This document shows positions 23,901-35,600 of a stretch of DNA of 64,000 nt, piece by piece. Position 1 is the first letter of the stretch. Each line of letters begins with the position of its first letter. Below the pieces are notes generated by a model that saw nothing but the letters and a program-made list of their open reading frames with translations, was not told where the DNA came from and did no database searches. Both the position numbers and the translations under genes were made by a program. Source of the stretch: Coprinopsis marcescibilis. Taxonomy: Eukaryota; Basidiomycota; Agaricomycetes; Agaricales; Psathyrellaceae. Location: assembly GCA_004369085.1 (NCBI GenBank), contig ML210209.1:1-64000 (forward strand). Reading direction: 5' to 3'.

Positions 23901-25559
23901 GAAGAGCTCGAGGAAGAAGATGAGCCCGCGTGGAGAAGAAAGTCGCTCGCCAAACGATATGCCGAATCTTCAGACGATGAGACGAGTGACACTTCAGAGG
24001 TGGAGAACAGTATGAGCCCAACAGCTCCTTTGACTCCTACCCGGCCACCTCCCATTTCGTCTGTCCGGTTGTCCAGGAAGCAATCTCCCGAGGCCAGCGA
24101 AGATGAGGAGGTCGTCGTGGACCGCTCGTTCAAAGAAGTGAACAACCTTGCGTCCTCTGCTGAAATTGACTCCGTTGGCGATCGTGCCTTTTCTGAGGCC
24201 TTCGCTGAGGACACGGCGGTTTTCAGGATGGCGGTGGACGAAGCTACGACATCTGGGCGTCAATCGAGTGCAGAGGAGGAAGAGACGGAATTAAACCAAG
24301 AGGCGTTGAAGGATTCTAAACTTGAGGACAGTGCCAGTTCATCTCCGGTACGAACAGGTGTGGAAGATGAAGATTCTGAAGCAACGGAAGAGATGGAGCC
24401 AGTTGCCGAACTCGACGAAGAAACTTCTGCTTCTGCGGCGCAATCAGCTGCGGATGAGGAGGAACCTCAGTCAAGCGAAGACGGGTCGAAAGAGACAAGT
24501 CCTGAACCTACGAAAGCCGTTGATGCACCCCAGACTCCGGTGAAACCCAAAGGTCGCCCGCGAAAGGATTCCATTGAACAGTTCGACACTCCTGTCAATC
24601 GTTTAGCAAGTCCAATCGGGGATGGTGATCTCGACCCAGTCGTTCAATCAACGCCACGTACACTTGTCGAACGAATGAAGACGCGCTCTGGAAAGACACC
24701 TCAGCCACCAACGAGTACAGAAAAGGCTATGAGGTTGCTTGAGAGCGTGAAGAACAAGGCTTCTCAAGGCTCCGCCCCAGCGAGACCCGCGACAAGGGCT
24801 TCATCCCGTTTGGCGAGGTCTGAGGCACCTCCCAGCCCTCCAGCGACCCGTACCCGTACTCGCGGAAAGACCCCTAGCCGACCCTTGGCAGAGGCTAGGT
24901 TCGTCAGGGCAGCGCGACCTACTAGTCGCCGAAAAGAAGGGAGCCCTGAGACGTCGCAAGATGAGGAGGGGGAGGATGGCGCGGAGAATGGTGCAGGAGG
25001 CATTTCTCTCGATACCTGGACTGTTATTCCCGAGACGTCCTCAGTTCACGAAGACGAAGGGGAAACCCTGATGCTCGATGAGTTGCACTCGGAGCTTGAC
25101 GAATCGCGTCAATTCTCTTCTCAGGCTGGACCATCCAGCTCGCAAAAACCGCTCTTCATTCCCAGTGAGACTCAACAAGACTCGTTCCCATACTCGCAAT
25201 GGACCCAAGGCATGAAAGCAGTCCACGAATCTGACAACGAATCTGACGAGGAGAACGAAGTGGAAGCGGCTATTGTCACAAAGAAGGGACCACGACCGTC
25301 TGCAAGTCCGAAGAAATCTCAACGTGCATCGCAAAAGTTCCGCCGATTGACTGACATTGCCTTGCAAAGGGGATCCTTCAGGGCAAGCCTTAATATACGG
25401 CCAATATCCCCAACGAAACAAAAGACCACAGAACAGGATCTGTTCCGTAGGCGTGGTGATGACTCGGATGGTTCGGACTCAGACTCAGACTCGGACTCCG
25501 ATGCGAACAAGAAGAAAAATTCGCATATTCCCAAGTCCCGGATGGCTGGTGCGGTGTGA
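20911..25559 (+). CDS. Large disordered nuclear protein: PB1-like start, zinc-knuckle-like motif, AT-hook
   Basis: I do not recognise this gene as a named family. It starts MEQNLKRKRDEDCPRITFNA at 20911. The first 100 or so residues look like a ubiquitin/PB1-type fold (SLEDMISVVRKKLGY, FSQLRDGRKVDLED, DDDFEAFCSAARSLPAVTIE). A long Lys/Glu/Pro-rich disordered region follows, with basic clusters such as KKRKKKAQQE and KKRRKKKKTFAK that look like nuclear or nucleolar localisation signals. A CX2CX5HX4C motif (CPLCLVNPRHVPSRC, near 23061-23106) looks like a zinc knuckle. An AT-hook core (KPKGRPRKDS, near 24546) and long acidic stretches come next. The tail reads LTDIALQRGSFRASLNIRP, then a DSDSDSDSD run, and stops at 25559. 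About eight introns fall in the first 2.5 kb, and the last exon is about 2.2 kb. A chromatin or nucleolar role is inference. Confidence 0.8.
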
Positions 25560-25832
25560 AGGGCTTTTTGGAAGGACTCTCGCTATCTTTACATTACCTG
25601 GTGAAGCACATGATTATACTAGTTTCGTACTGCACATAGAACCTATAATTGCACATATTTCGGTTGGACCTTCCGAAGGGGGGACGAGGATGATTGATGG
25701 GAGCTTAGGTAATAAATGGGGGATGTAAGTATTGGCCTCATGCGCCTAAATTTTCTTGTCATCTTTCTGCCACCAGCTTGTTTTTCCCGCCCACTGTAAG
25801 CCTCTCGGCTGGACTGTTGTACACTGTTGTAC

Positions 25833-25953
25833 ATGCCCTTTACTCAAAACACTAGTGACGAGTAAGAACATCTCTTTTTTGCCTTTTTTAATGTCGCGCT
25901 GATCGATCTCCAGCTACCTCAGTGACCTAGTATTCTCCCTCTTGAACCACTAA
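25833..25953 (+). promoter_or_regulatory. Candidate arginine attenuator peptide uORF of CPA1, split by an intron
   Basis: The uORF starts at ATG 25833, and exon 1 runs to 25861. A 52-base intron lies at 25862-25913 (GTAAGA donor, CTGAT branch-like site at 25899-25903, CAG acceptor), and exon 2 ends at the TAA at 25951-25953. Spliced, it encodes 22 residues, MPFTQN followed by TSDDYLSDLVFSLLNH. The C-terminal 16 residues match the Neurospora attenuator peptide as I recall it (TSQDYLSDHLWRALNA) at nine positions, including the functionally critical aspartate before YLSD. The initiation context is weak (T at -3, C at +4), which allows leaky scanning, as expected for this control. The uORF stop lies 13 bases before the CPA1 ATG. 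From the known mechanism, arginine plus the nascent peptide stalls ribosomes at the uORF stop and lowers CPA1 synthesis. Without splicing the same ATG gives a 10-codon ORF. Confidence 0.8.
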
Positions 25954-25966
25954 ATATCCACCAGTC

Positions 25967-27449
25967 ATGGCCATGTTTGCTCCTCGAGCTCTTCGTTCTA
26001 TCCGTACCCTCTACCTTTCTCGAGGTTTGGCAACCCATGCAAGCCCCAGGTTGGCCGTCCCAGCCTCGCTGAACCTGAAGACTGGTCAAACCTTCAAGGG
26101 GACCTCGTTCGGCGCCCCCAAGAGTGTTTTTGGAGAGACTGTCTTCTCAACGTCTATTACCTCTTGTTAGTGGACTACACTCGTCGCTCATCGCCTTCTC
26201 TCTAACTTGGCCAATGCTAGATACCGAATCTATGACAGACCCATCGTACCGTGGTCAAATTCTGGTTTTCACCTCACCTATGATTGGAAACTATGGAGTG
26301 CCCCACAACCAGGCGCCCTTTGATTCCCATGACGTTGGTGTGATACTGGAATCTCAAGGCATCCAATGCGCCGCCGTGGTCGTTGGCGATGTCGCCGAGA
26401 AATTCTCGCATTACGCAGCTGTCGAGTCCCTTGCATCATGGTGCAAGCGACACAACGTGCCAGGAATCACGGGCGTTGATACCCGAGCTATCACTACGTT
26501 GCTCCGCGACCAGGGCACAACTCTCGGCCAACTTGCTATTGGCTCTGACGCTCTCCTCTCTCCACCCCAAGCCGAAGAATACTGGGATCCTTCCCTGGAT
26601 AACCTCGTCGACCAGATTTCCACGAAGACTGTTTACGAGCTCAATCCCACAGGCAGTGTGAAGATTGCTATGTTGGACTTTGGTGCTAAGGCGAATATTC
26701 TCCGATCGCTCGTTCGCCGTGATGCCGCCGTAACGGTCTTCCCTTGGGACTACGACTTCAACGCTGTCAAGGACCAATTCGACGGACTTTTCCTTTCCAA
26801 TGGCCCCGGTGACCCCAAGCACTGCATGCCTGCTGCCCTTAATTTGCGCCGCACACTTAAGGAATGGGACAGGCCCGTCTTTGGTATTTGCATGGGTCAC
26901 CAGATCATCGGTATGGCTGCCGGATTGGATGCCTATCGAATGACTTTCGGAAACCGTGGCCACAACCAGCCCGTCCTTGCGCTGGCTAATTCTGGTTCCA
27001 TCAAGGCAGGTCGGGTATACGTCACTAGGTACGTATTCTCTCCCCAACGTGATCAAGCATTGTTGTGTTGACGAGATTCGTAGTCAAAACCATCAATATG
27101 CTCTCACTTTGCAAGAGCCCTTCCCTGAAGGCTGGGAGCCGTTCTTCATCAACTGCAATGACTCTTCGGTCGAGGGAATCAAGTCGACTGACGACTCTGG
27201 CAAGAAAGTATGGGGCGTGCAATTCCACCCCGAGAGTGCGGGCGGACCACTCGATACCATCGAGGTGAGCCTTTGACATCATTGATTCTCCAAGCTCATT
27301 CTAACTGTTTGGTTTTAAAGATGTTCACCGATTTCGTCAACACTTGCAAGGAGCACAGAGCCGCTTCCTCGTTTTCACACAAGGTGGTGGAGCCTGCCAT
27401 CAAGGTCCCTCTTGAAACGGTTGCTCCGCAAGTAGCAGCGACTGCTTAA
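25967..27449 (+). CDS. CPA1: Carbamoyl-phosphate synthase small subunit, arginine-specific, mitochondrial
   Basis: This is the glutaminase subunit that supplies ammonia to the large subunit for carbamoyl phosphate synthesis in arginine biosynthesis. It starts MAMFAPRALRSIRTLYLSRG at 25967, a basic amphipathic mitochondrial presequence. The N-terminal CPSase domain shows SLNLKTGQTFKGTSFG, then FTSPMIGNYGV and GITGVDTRAITTLLRDQGT. The GATase domain carries LSNGPGDP, the nucleophile cysteine in FGICMGHQIIGMAAG, MTFGNRGHNQPV, QNHQYAL and the His/Glu pair in VWGVQFHPESAGGP. The C-terminus is PQVAATA-stop. Introns lie near 26166-26220, 27029-27084 and 27265-27320. About 440 residues is normal for CPA1. 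The 5' region holds the attenuator-type uORF described separately, which also points to the arginine-specific rather than the pyrimidine enzyme. Confidence 0.96.
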
Positions 27450-27650
27450 GTCGTCCTTTTGGACTCTGGAATTTAATTTGATGCTCGATATCTAGTCTCG
27501 TATCCAAATGTTTGCCGTCTCAGATTGCAATTGTATTAGCTTGTACAGTATTTAGGAATGCCAAGGATAGCGTGCGAACGCTTGCATCATTATCAATATC
27601 GGTCGTCGCCATTGTGTCCGGTTCGTTTGACTTGAACCGTGTCGCTCGAC

Positions 27651-29318
27651 ATGAATTTCTTCGATACCTACGATATCACAAGGGGTCCTACACCACAACC
27701 CCCCGCCGAAGGCCAACCCTCTCTCAATGAGGAAATGACTGAGGTCATTGGTCAGTTGGGCCGGTTCTGGGGAGGGTTCAGGAAGCAGGTTCGCAAGGCT
27801 TGCCTCCGTAATCTGGAGCTATTTGTGGCTAACCTCTCAACAGAGCCAACAAGTACTCGAAATTGCAAAGAAGGACTTGGGAGATGTTGTCGTTCAGGCT
27901 CAAAAGGAACTGGGACGGTACACTGGAGTTCCTGAAACGACTGAGGCTGGTCCTTCCGCCAGGAGTGTAGCGACTTCTGCAGATCCTGATGCGGGCACCT
28001 CCGAGTCGAAGGAGGAGCCTACGGAATCTGCGCTTGATTCTGTTCCAGCCAACAAGACATTAGACCCAGACGCACCAGTTGCCTCCTCGTCAACTTCAGC
28101 ACCCGCATCCCTATTCTCTCGTCTACAATCTGCCATCCCTCCCAACCTCATCGCGACCGTCCAAAGCCACATCCCGGAATCGATAAAGCACGCCTCAGAG
28201 AACATCGACTTTGCTCAAATACAATCCAACCTCGTATCAGAGTTCCAACGCGTGCAGGGCATAACTCGGGCTCAGGCCGAGGAGTATGCACACAAGAGTG
28301 AGGCGCTGTTGCGCGAGGCTATGAAGGAGGCGAGCGAGGCTCTTAAAGATGCCGTCAAGATTATACCCCCGGAGGAACAAGAACGGGAGGGGCAGGGGGA
28401 AACTGGGCTTGTTTGGGATGGCACCGACATGTGGATGTTACCGACTAATAATACGTCTGCTGATGCGGACTCGAATGCTGCAGGACCTTCGAAGCAACCG
28501 GGAGAAACGCAGACAGCTGTTGCTTCGCGTGCTTTGGCTCTGCTTTCCCGTTTGCAGTCGGATCCGTCTATTGTATCGCGTGACCCGGAGGCTGAGGAGG
28601 GTACCAAGGACCAATACAAGAAATGGTTGGCAGACGAGGTAGACGCCAAGGATGGAATTGATGGATCTGAGTGGTCGGGCAAGAGCGAAGAGTTGCTCAA
28701 AGACAACACTGCTCTTTACGAGATGTATGCTTCACTTGGTATGCTTCATGCAATCGCTTTTCAAGCTCGATGTCTAACTTTCTCTTCTGCAGTCCCCTCT
28801 GGACTAACCAAGGAAGTCTTCTGGTCAAGATACTTCTTCCGGGCCCATCAAATCAAGCTGGAGGAAGAGCGAAGGAAAGCATTAATCCAATGTAGGGAGA
28901 GCTCATGGTTTCCTATATTCCAATACTGATACCATGTTGTAGCGACGGCAGAGAGCGACGAAGACTTCAGCTGGGAAGACGACGAAGAGGAGGAGGGCAG
29001 TGATACTGATAGCGATAGCGAGAGTGGCAGCGACTCTACCGACTCTGAACCTAGCGCTAAACCAGCTCAAGTAGCCGAAGCCTCGAAATCAACCCAGGTA
29101 CAAGTTTGCATTGTTTTTTTCACGTACCCATTTTAATTCTTAATGTGCAGACACTGTCTCCAAAGGATGCCCTGAAGGCATCTGACTCCAATGATACAAG
29201 CCCACGCGTTAGTAGCGAGGATAGCTTCGACGTGGTTTCGTCGAACAACGCAAGTGTCGCTGGAGACAAGAAGCCACCGAAATCGGAAGAAGCGGACGAA
29301 GACAGCGACTGGGAATGA
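27651..29318 (+). CDS. BSD domain-containing protein
   Basis: This is an uncharacterised BSD-domain protein. It starts MNFFDTYDITRGPTPQ at 27651, with exon 1 ending at the FRKQ codons near 27788. A helical region (SQQVLEIAKKDLGDVVVQAQ, then AEEYAHKSEALLREAMKEAS) suggests coiled coil. The BSD domain lies toward the C-terminus: DQYKKWLADEVDAKDGIDGS, ALYEMYASLVPSGLTKEVFW, SRYFFRAHQIKLEEERR. The aromatic pair FWSRYFF is the BSD signature. An acidic Ser-rich tail with FSWEDDEEEE and a terminal DSDWE-stop follows. The ends EDFSWEDDEE and SDWE are typical of fungal members of this group. Family members include proteins of transcription and of membrane traffic, so the role here is open. The stop is at 29318. 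Confidence 0.88.
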
Positions 29319-29478
29319 AAGTAATAGGAAACGAATTCTGTGTTGATTATAATTGTATCACTAGGACCTTTTGATTAGGTGGAAAGCATAAAACTTGTCG
29401 TTTGTTCGTGACAGACATGATACTGAGGGCTAGACCCAGAAGTCGCGGCCAAGGTGAGGTAAAATAGTCAAAAAGTTA

Positions 29479-29558
29479 TGACAACAGAGGGATTCGAACC
29501 CTCGCCCGTGAAGACTGGATCCTAATTCCAGCGCCTTAGACCACTCGGCCATGTTGCC
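29479..29558 (-). tRNA. tRNA-Leu (anticodon UAG)
   Basis: On the minus strand the 80-base sequence folds into a type II tRNA. The acceptor arm GGCAACA pairs with TGTTGTC, followed by discriminator A. The D arm lies in GGCCGAGTGGTCTAAGGC. The anticodon stem-loop is CTGGA-ATTAGGA-TCCAG with anticodon TAG. An extended variable arm and the T arm GAGGG-TTCGAAT-CCCTC follow. No intron is needed. The long variable arm and the UAG anticodon both fit leucine. Confidence 0.93.
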
Positions 29559-29735
29559 CATGAGATTGGGTTCACCTACGCCCTCCCAGACTACCCGGTC
29601 AGTCACTAGCGCTTGAGGCTGTCCTGAAGATTACCACTCCGAGTCACGAGGGTTAATTAGTGACTTCACTTTCACTTCAAAGTTCCAAGTTCAAACTTGA
29701 CAACCATCTTCGCATTATCTTTAGTCCATGGCGGA

Positions 29736-32290
29736 ATGGGTGTTCATGGCCTTACCACGTACTTGCGCGAAAATAGGCGGCAATTGTCAACAACGATAAC
29801 CCTCCAGTCTCAACTTGCCAAAAACCAAATCCCCATTGTTGTTGACGGGTGGTCGTGAGTCTACGAATTTCTAGCACCCTTTGCGCCTGTATCAAGTTAG
29901 TTACAGGTTCATTTACGCTCTGTACCGCACCCCAGTGTTGGCCTCTATTCCGTGGATTTATGGTGGAGAGTATCCGGAATTCGAAAATGCTGTGAAAAAT
30001 GTTGTTGCGGCTTGGTTACGGGTCGGTTTGAAAGTCCATTTCGTTTTCGATGGTGCGTAGTTCGTCAAGATACTTGGGCTTTTTTCGATCATAAACCTTT
30101 CAATTGACAGGCGCTTATCCGGACCTCAAGTTTCCAACTCTGGTCACCCGGCTCAGTGAAAGCCATGTACAGCACTCCCTGCTCTTCTTCAGGACATCAG
30201 CAGCCTCCAGAACTTCTCCCAGCTCTTTGAGAGAGACATGGATGCTTCCCCCATTGTCGTACACCGTTTGTATCCACGCATTGAAGCAGTTGCAGGCCAC
30301 CACGGACTTACTAGAACTCCATTTTGCCGACGAAGAAGGGGACCCGTATGCCGTCGAACTTGCTGGCAGGATAGGCGGTTATGTCGTTGGGTATGACTCA
30401 GACTTTCTCGTATTCAACTCGGAAGGCTACCAAGGATATATACCAGTGGACGAAATGGTCTGGAAAACGCCTAATGACGAAGCTGTACCCATTGAGGAGA
30501 ACGACGGCGAATTCCAGGTCGTCCGCAAGGTCAAGCACAACCGAAAGGCTCCGGTAGAATCAAGTCTCCTTCCCCCGGATGCGGAAGAGCTTGAACTCCA
30601 CGTTACCGCGTACAGTCCCTCGAGGTTAGCCAGTCACTTGAATTTACCTGTGACTTTGTTGCCTCTCCTTGGGGCACTGGTCGGCAACGACTTCTCGGCA
30701 GAGTCAGAAACACACAGACGTCGACTACAATCCTTGTTCTTTGAGCGCAACCTCTCTATAACTCAGCGCATCGGGCACGCAGCCAAGGTCATTCGATCAA
30801 TATTGGCGCCAAATGCGGTACGTAGGAAACCCAAGCATGAGGTCGGGAGCGTAATGGACCTCATCGACAGGACCGTAAACGCCCTGCTGGTGAGGCACAG
30901 CTCGAACTTGGGCACAGGTGAAGTCGAAAAAATCATCGACGGCGTCGTCGAGGCCACTCTACAGTACGCAATCCCCAAGGCAGATCCCAACGACTCTCCC
31001 CTTTGGCCCACTGAGCTCTGTGCCCTTCACACCCCCGACACATGTTCCTTCTTACCCATGGTCTCCAGAAGGCTTCTTACACAACTACAAGCCATGGACG
31101 AAGAAGATCAAGAGTTGCTCCAAGTCAGGGAAGCTCTCATACACGCGTACCGCCAAGGTTCGCTTTCTCCGAAAATCATGGACCCTCTCAATACCTCTTC
31201 CTCGTGGCCCAGGCCATTCCTGGAGCACCCAGACGTCGAGACAGTCAACCGCAGCATCGGAAGACCTATCAGGGAATGGATCTACTCCATACTAGACGAC
31301 GCTGCAGGACTTCCAGATCCACTCGTCCCTGAATCCTCTTCCTCTCAATCTGAGCACGAGGAATCAGAATCAGACGACGACGAACTCATTGATGTTGTAG
31401 AGGATGATTCGGAGGATGAAGACGCAGACCTTCTGGCGCCATTGAAGGGGGAGTTGAACCGTCTCCATGGGTCCGAAGATGAAACTAGCCAGGCAACAAC
31501 AGATCCACCTCCATCTATCACCTCATCCCAACGTCTTGAAAGGAAGTATCCCCCGACAATTACCGAATACATTCGTCGGGGGGCTCGGGTTGCATCTGAG
31601 GAAATCACTGTTACTCCTCTTCGAAACTTACTCGAATCAGTCGGTCTCGAGGGATTCTCGGCATCTCTGCTCTTACTGCGGCCAGAAGAAGATCGGTTTA
31701 CGGTACTCCTCAGGTTGCTGAATTCCGACACTCAATCTGTTCGAGCATTACGACCGGAGCAACTGGCTCCTGTGCTCGCCCTTCGCTGGACAGCCACGGT
31801 TCTCTCAAAGCGAGCAGAAGAAACGGGTAGCAGGGAGCGTGACCAGGAGCGGTGGGCTACCACCGAGGCGCGTTGTTGGCTTGCCTCTTTCGGGCAAACA
31901 CAGGAAGAACAAGTTCAGAGCGATGGCACAACGACTATAACCGACCGCAATATTCAGCTTATGGCTCAAATGCTCGTTGCGCTGGATAACATAGACCAGC
32001 TTGCGGAAATCCTTTTAATAGGTCATCGCGTTCCATCCACAGCACACCTTCTATCCGGAAGGCTGTTCCACGCATTGTTGAATGCACCTTCTACTCTGGG
32101 CCCTCCCGAAGACGATTTCCTGTGGTCTGCCGTTAAAACAGATCTCCAGGCGTCTTTTCAAGAACCAAAGCCAAAAAGGTTCAAAAAGGCAAAACAGAAG
32201 AGTGAGGCAGTATCCTCAGCAAAGCCACCTCAGAAAGCTCAAAAGGGACAACAAGGGTTCTTCGCACTCCTTGATCTAGATACAAGATAA
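29736..32290 (+). CDS. Asteroid/XPG-like (FEN superfamily) protein
   Basis: This is a fungal Asteroid-type member of the XPG/FEN nuclease superfamily. The ATG at 29736 gives MGVHGLTTYLRENRRQLSTT, the classic N-terminus in which residue 2 is Gly. An upstream ATG at 29728 is out of frame and closes after 23 codons. The N-region continues IPIVVDGWSFIYALYR and VHFVFDGAYPDLK. The I-region shows DEEGDPYAVELAGRIGGYVV and the acidic GYDSDFLVF. The C-terminal two-thirds is helical and acidic (SESDDDELIDVVEDDSEDED) and ends LDLDTR-stop after a Lys-rich stretch (KPKRFKKAKQKSEA). Two introns lie near the 5' end and one long exon of about 2.2 kb follows. Whether it is catalytically active is uncertain, because Asteroid proteins often keep only part of the metal-binding site. 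Confidence 0.85.
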
Positions 32291-32646
32291 GATATAATCC
32301 CTTGTATGCAAATCTAAATGTGTGTACAATATAGTGCCCTGTAGCGCCTCGACTGGGAATCAGTCACTTGATCAGTACCTTCGGGAAGCGTAAGGGATAT
32401 CGTTATCCTCTCCGAAATCTGGGTACAGAAACAACAACAAATGGACTACGCATAGCTATACCCGGCCGATTCAGACCGTTTGTCAGACATAAATTGATAA
32501 CTTATTGCACAGCGAGTAGACGAGAACAGAATTAGCCGTCGGGTATGCTAATTTAAAAGATAAAATGTGCAGATCGGGTATGGGATGCTATTAATGGTCG
32601 TAAAGTTCATGACAATGGGCTGGAGATTTTGGCAAGAGACATAGAT

Positions 32647-35600
32647 TTATATCTGAGGTGTTGGGAGCATGCTTTTCCTCCTTCTGGCACGTTCCAGCGG
32701 TGTTAGATCATCCTGTGGGGTAGCTAGATTGCAACACCATTAGCCCTTATGCCCCACGTAGTCTAACGGAATAAGAACGTACAAGATGTAGAGCCATCCA
32801 TAGAGACATCGCCTTCATTACTCTCATCGTTATTAGATTCGGAACCTGCGAAATCTGAGAGTTCACGAGAGATAAGCTTTGGAAGTAATGACCGGCGTCG
32901 CTAAAAATCGGCATATCGTCAGGGAAACGATAACAAAGCTGATGATCATAGTGTGCAACACACCTTGGCTGGGTTGGAGAAAAGGCTGACTTCCTCCAGA
33001 TCAATCAAGTATTTCGTTTCGTCGAGCCTCTTCCGCTCTTCAACGGAATCTACAACCCAACTAATCCCCACTACCATCGGCTTAGGATCTCTAAGCAATC
33101 TGAAACAAGATCAGCCGGGATTCAAAGTGAGCGAGGGGTATTGCTAACCTGTAGCGGTTGATGGTACTCTGCAGACCGTTCTTGTAAACAATATGCGTGC
33201 AGCTTTGACCAACTCTAGTCAAAAGCTGTCCAAGAGGATACGGGTGAGCTAAGCTGCCGAAAGAGGATAATTGATACACATACACGAGCACCGATATTTC
33301 CCAACATCTCCACGAAGAGTGAACCGGCTTCTTCACCATCTTCTGTCCTCACATCGACAAACACAGTGCAATCTTTGAAGAATTTGAAGGAATCATCGAC
33401 CACGACCTTTTCTTCCGCAGGAGCTCTCCTTGACCCGGCTGCAACACTTGCAATTGCCTGGGATGCGGCGACAGAAGCCATCCGGGTACTTCGTCGTCCA
33501 GGAGGTGTTCCTTCAGTCGCAGACCCTGGATCAGTGGCAGTGGATGGAGAACCATGTGATCCGCTCGTTACGCGTCCTGGAACTCGACAGATCGTCGAGG
33601 GTAAAGCAGGTGGCCCCATGATGGTCTTCTCCCCTGATGGCTCTGAAGAAGTAGAAGAAAGCAAAGATTGTGAAAGCATGTTCAACGCCATCGAAGCACG
33701 CCTTGAAGAATAGTCATCGACGGCGCGTTCCTTGCCTTTCCCTGCTCCGACCACTTCAATCTCTGAACCATTGGGCTCTGGGCCGAACAACGCTGGGAGC
33801 TTTGCGCCATCAGCACCGTCTTCGCCTTCCAGAGCCATTGTGACGTCTCCGTCTCCACCGCCTTTCACCGGGCTGCCTATGACGCTCGGCAATCCAGGAT
33901 TCTTGCTCGCTTTCTGCGTGACCCTCCTGCCCAATCCTCCGCCGCCGCCAACACCAAACAAAGGCCGACCGCGAACCGGTCGATTTGCTCCGAACGGACC
34001 TGTTCGAGCACCTGACGGCTTTGAAGGGCCCGCAATACTGCTCCCTGGTTTGTTGGAGAATTGACCCGCTCCAAGCGTTGCAGATCGTGACAGAGGCTTG
34101 AGCGAAGAGCTTCCCGCCTTATTTCCAATCGCGTTATCGTCCTGGGTTTTCCCTTTAGCCTCCGCAGGGGAATCGTCGTCGTCGTCATCATCACGTTTGT
34201 TGTCTGGATTAAATCCCATACTGGTACTGGGTCGAGAAGGAGCAGGCATTCGAAGTTGCTCCAGGGCACTTTGAAGGGTGGACGAGGATGAGCCAGGGGG
34301 TCTCGTAAAGCGGCTCTCTGAGGGTTTTGGGGTAATATGAGTCGTCTGTCAAAATTTGGCAAGAATAGTGAGTACATACCGCTTGGACGGCTTGAGACCA
34401 TTGACGCAGATCGTGCGATCTTCTTGGGAGGCGAGGGTGAAGGTGATGCGGCGAGCTTTCGAAGTTTCGAGGGAGTCGAAGCTGGGGACTTGAGTGCTGG
34501 CGATGACTTAGAAGTGTTCAAGGTCCTGGGAGACCTTCTGGCCGGAGATGTGTCGACCCTCATGGGAGACCCCTTTATAGGCACGAGGTAGTCCACAGTC
34601 TCTTCAATCAATCTTGCTTTTGCAGCCTTCTCCTTCCCTTTGTTTGAAGTCGCTTGCACGACTGTCTTCGCCACTTCGGAGTTTTTGTTGGTCCCAGAAC
34701 TAGTTCGCTTAATCGCGGTCGGTGGTGCTTTGCCAAAATTGAGAGTAGTTTGCTTAGTTTTGGCTGGGCCTGGAAGAATATCTTAGGAATAAATCCCTTT
34801 GAAGAATTGTCAACATACCGGAAGGCTTTGGCTTCGGATCCGTCTTTGGCTTTGGATCCGTTTCAGTCTTTTTCGTCGAAGCGCTTCTCGTAACTCGACC
34901 TGTTGTTGTTGGAAGAGCCGAAGGTGCCCTCTTGTTACCGCCAACTCCACCTTTCTTGGAAGTCGTGGTTTTCGCCGGTAGTGCAGTCTGTGCCACAGGT
35001 GGTTCAGGTGACACCTCTTTCACAACCTCGGAAGCAGGAGGTTCGAAAGGGGCTTCAGACTGAGGCTTGACTATGGCATCCTCGTGTTCTCGCGCGTCAG
35101 TAATCTTGGGGGTTGAAGGTGTCGTCGGCTCGGTCTGATCTTCCATGATGATAGGTTCCAATACCTTGTCTTCCGCGTCCTCGATGGGTGTCAACGGCGA
35201 GTTAGTATGTTCCAGAGGTGAAGCATCTCGCATTTCTACTTCATGATCAGGGCTCTGTCGAAGGCCTTGTGTTGCATTTGGCTCGGACCTTTCACGGTCT
35301 TCTGCCAAGTTGTGCTGGGGGCCAGCTTGCACGATGCTATCCGCGATCGTTAGCGTCTCCATGACGGGCTGAATATCTTCCTGCTCTGGTCCGGGGTTTG
35401 GGGCCACTTCTAGTTGTTCCCTCGGGTCTTCCTGAGTTGCCGGTTCTTCAACAATCATACTGACATCGTCTACAGGGACTGGGACAAGGGCAGGCGCTGC
35501 CTTAGGTTCGGCCTTAGCTCTCCCCTTCATCTTTGCCTTGAGAGTCACTTTCCCAGTACCCTCGCCGATCATCTTCTGTTTGCCCTTTTCCAGCAACGAA

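Noticed and set aside
25891..25902. MSR-stop mini-uORF upstream of CPA1
   Set aside because: It lies inside the proposed 52-base intron, so it exists only in unspliced leader; mentioned with the attenuator finding rather than called.
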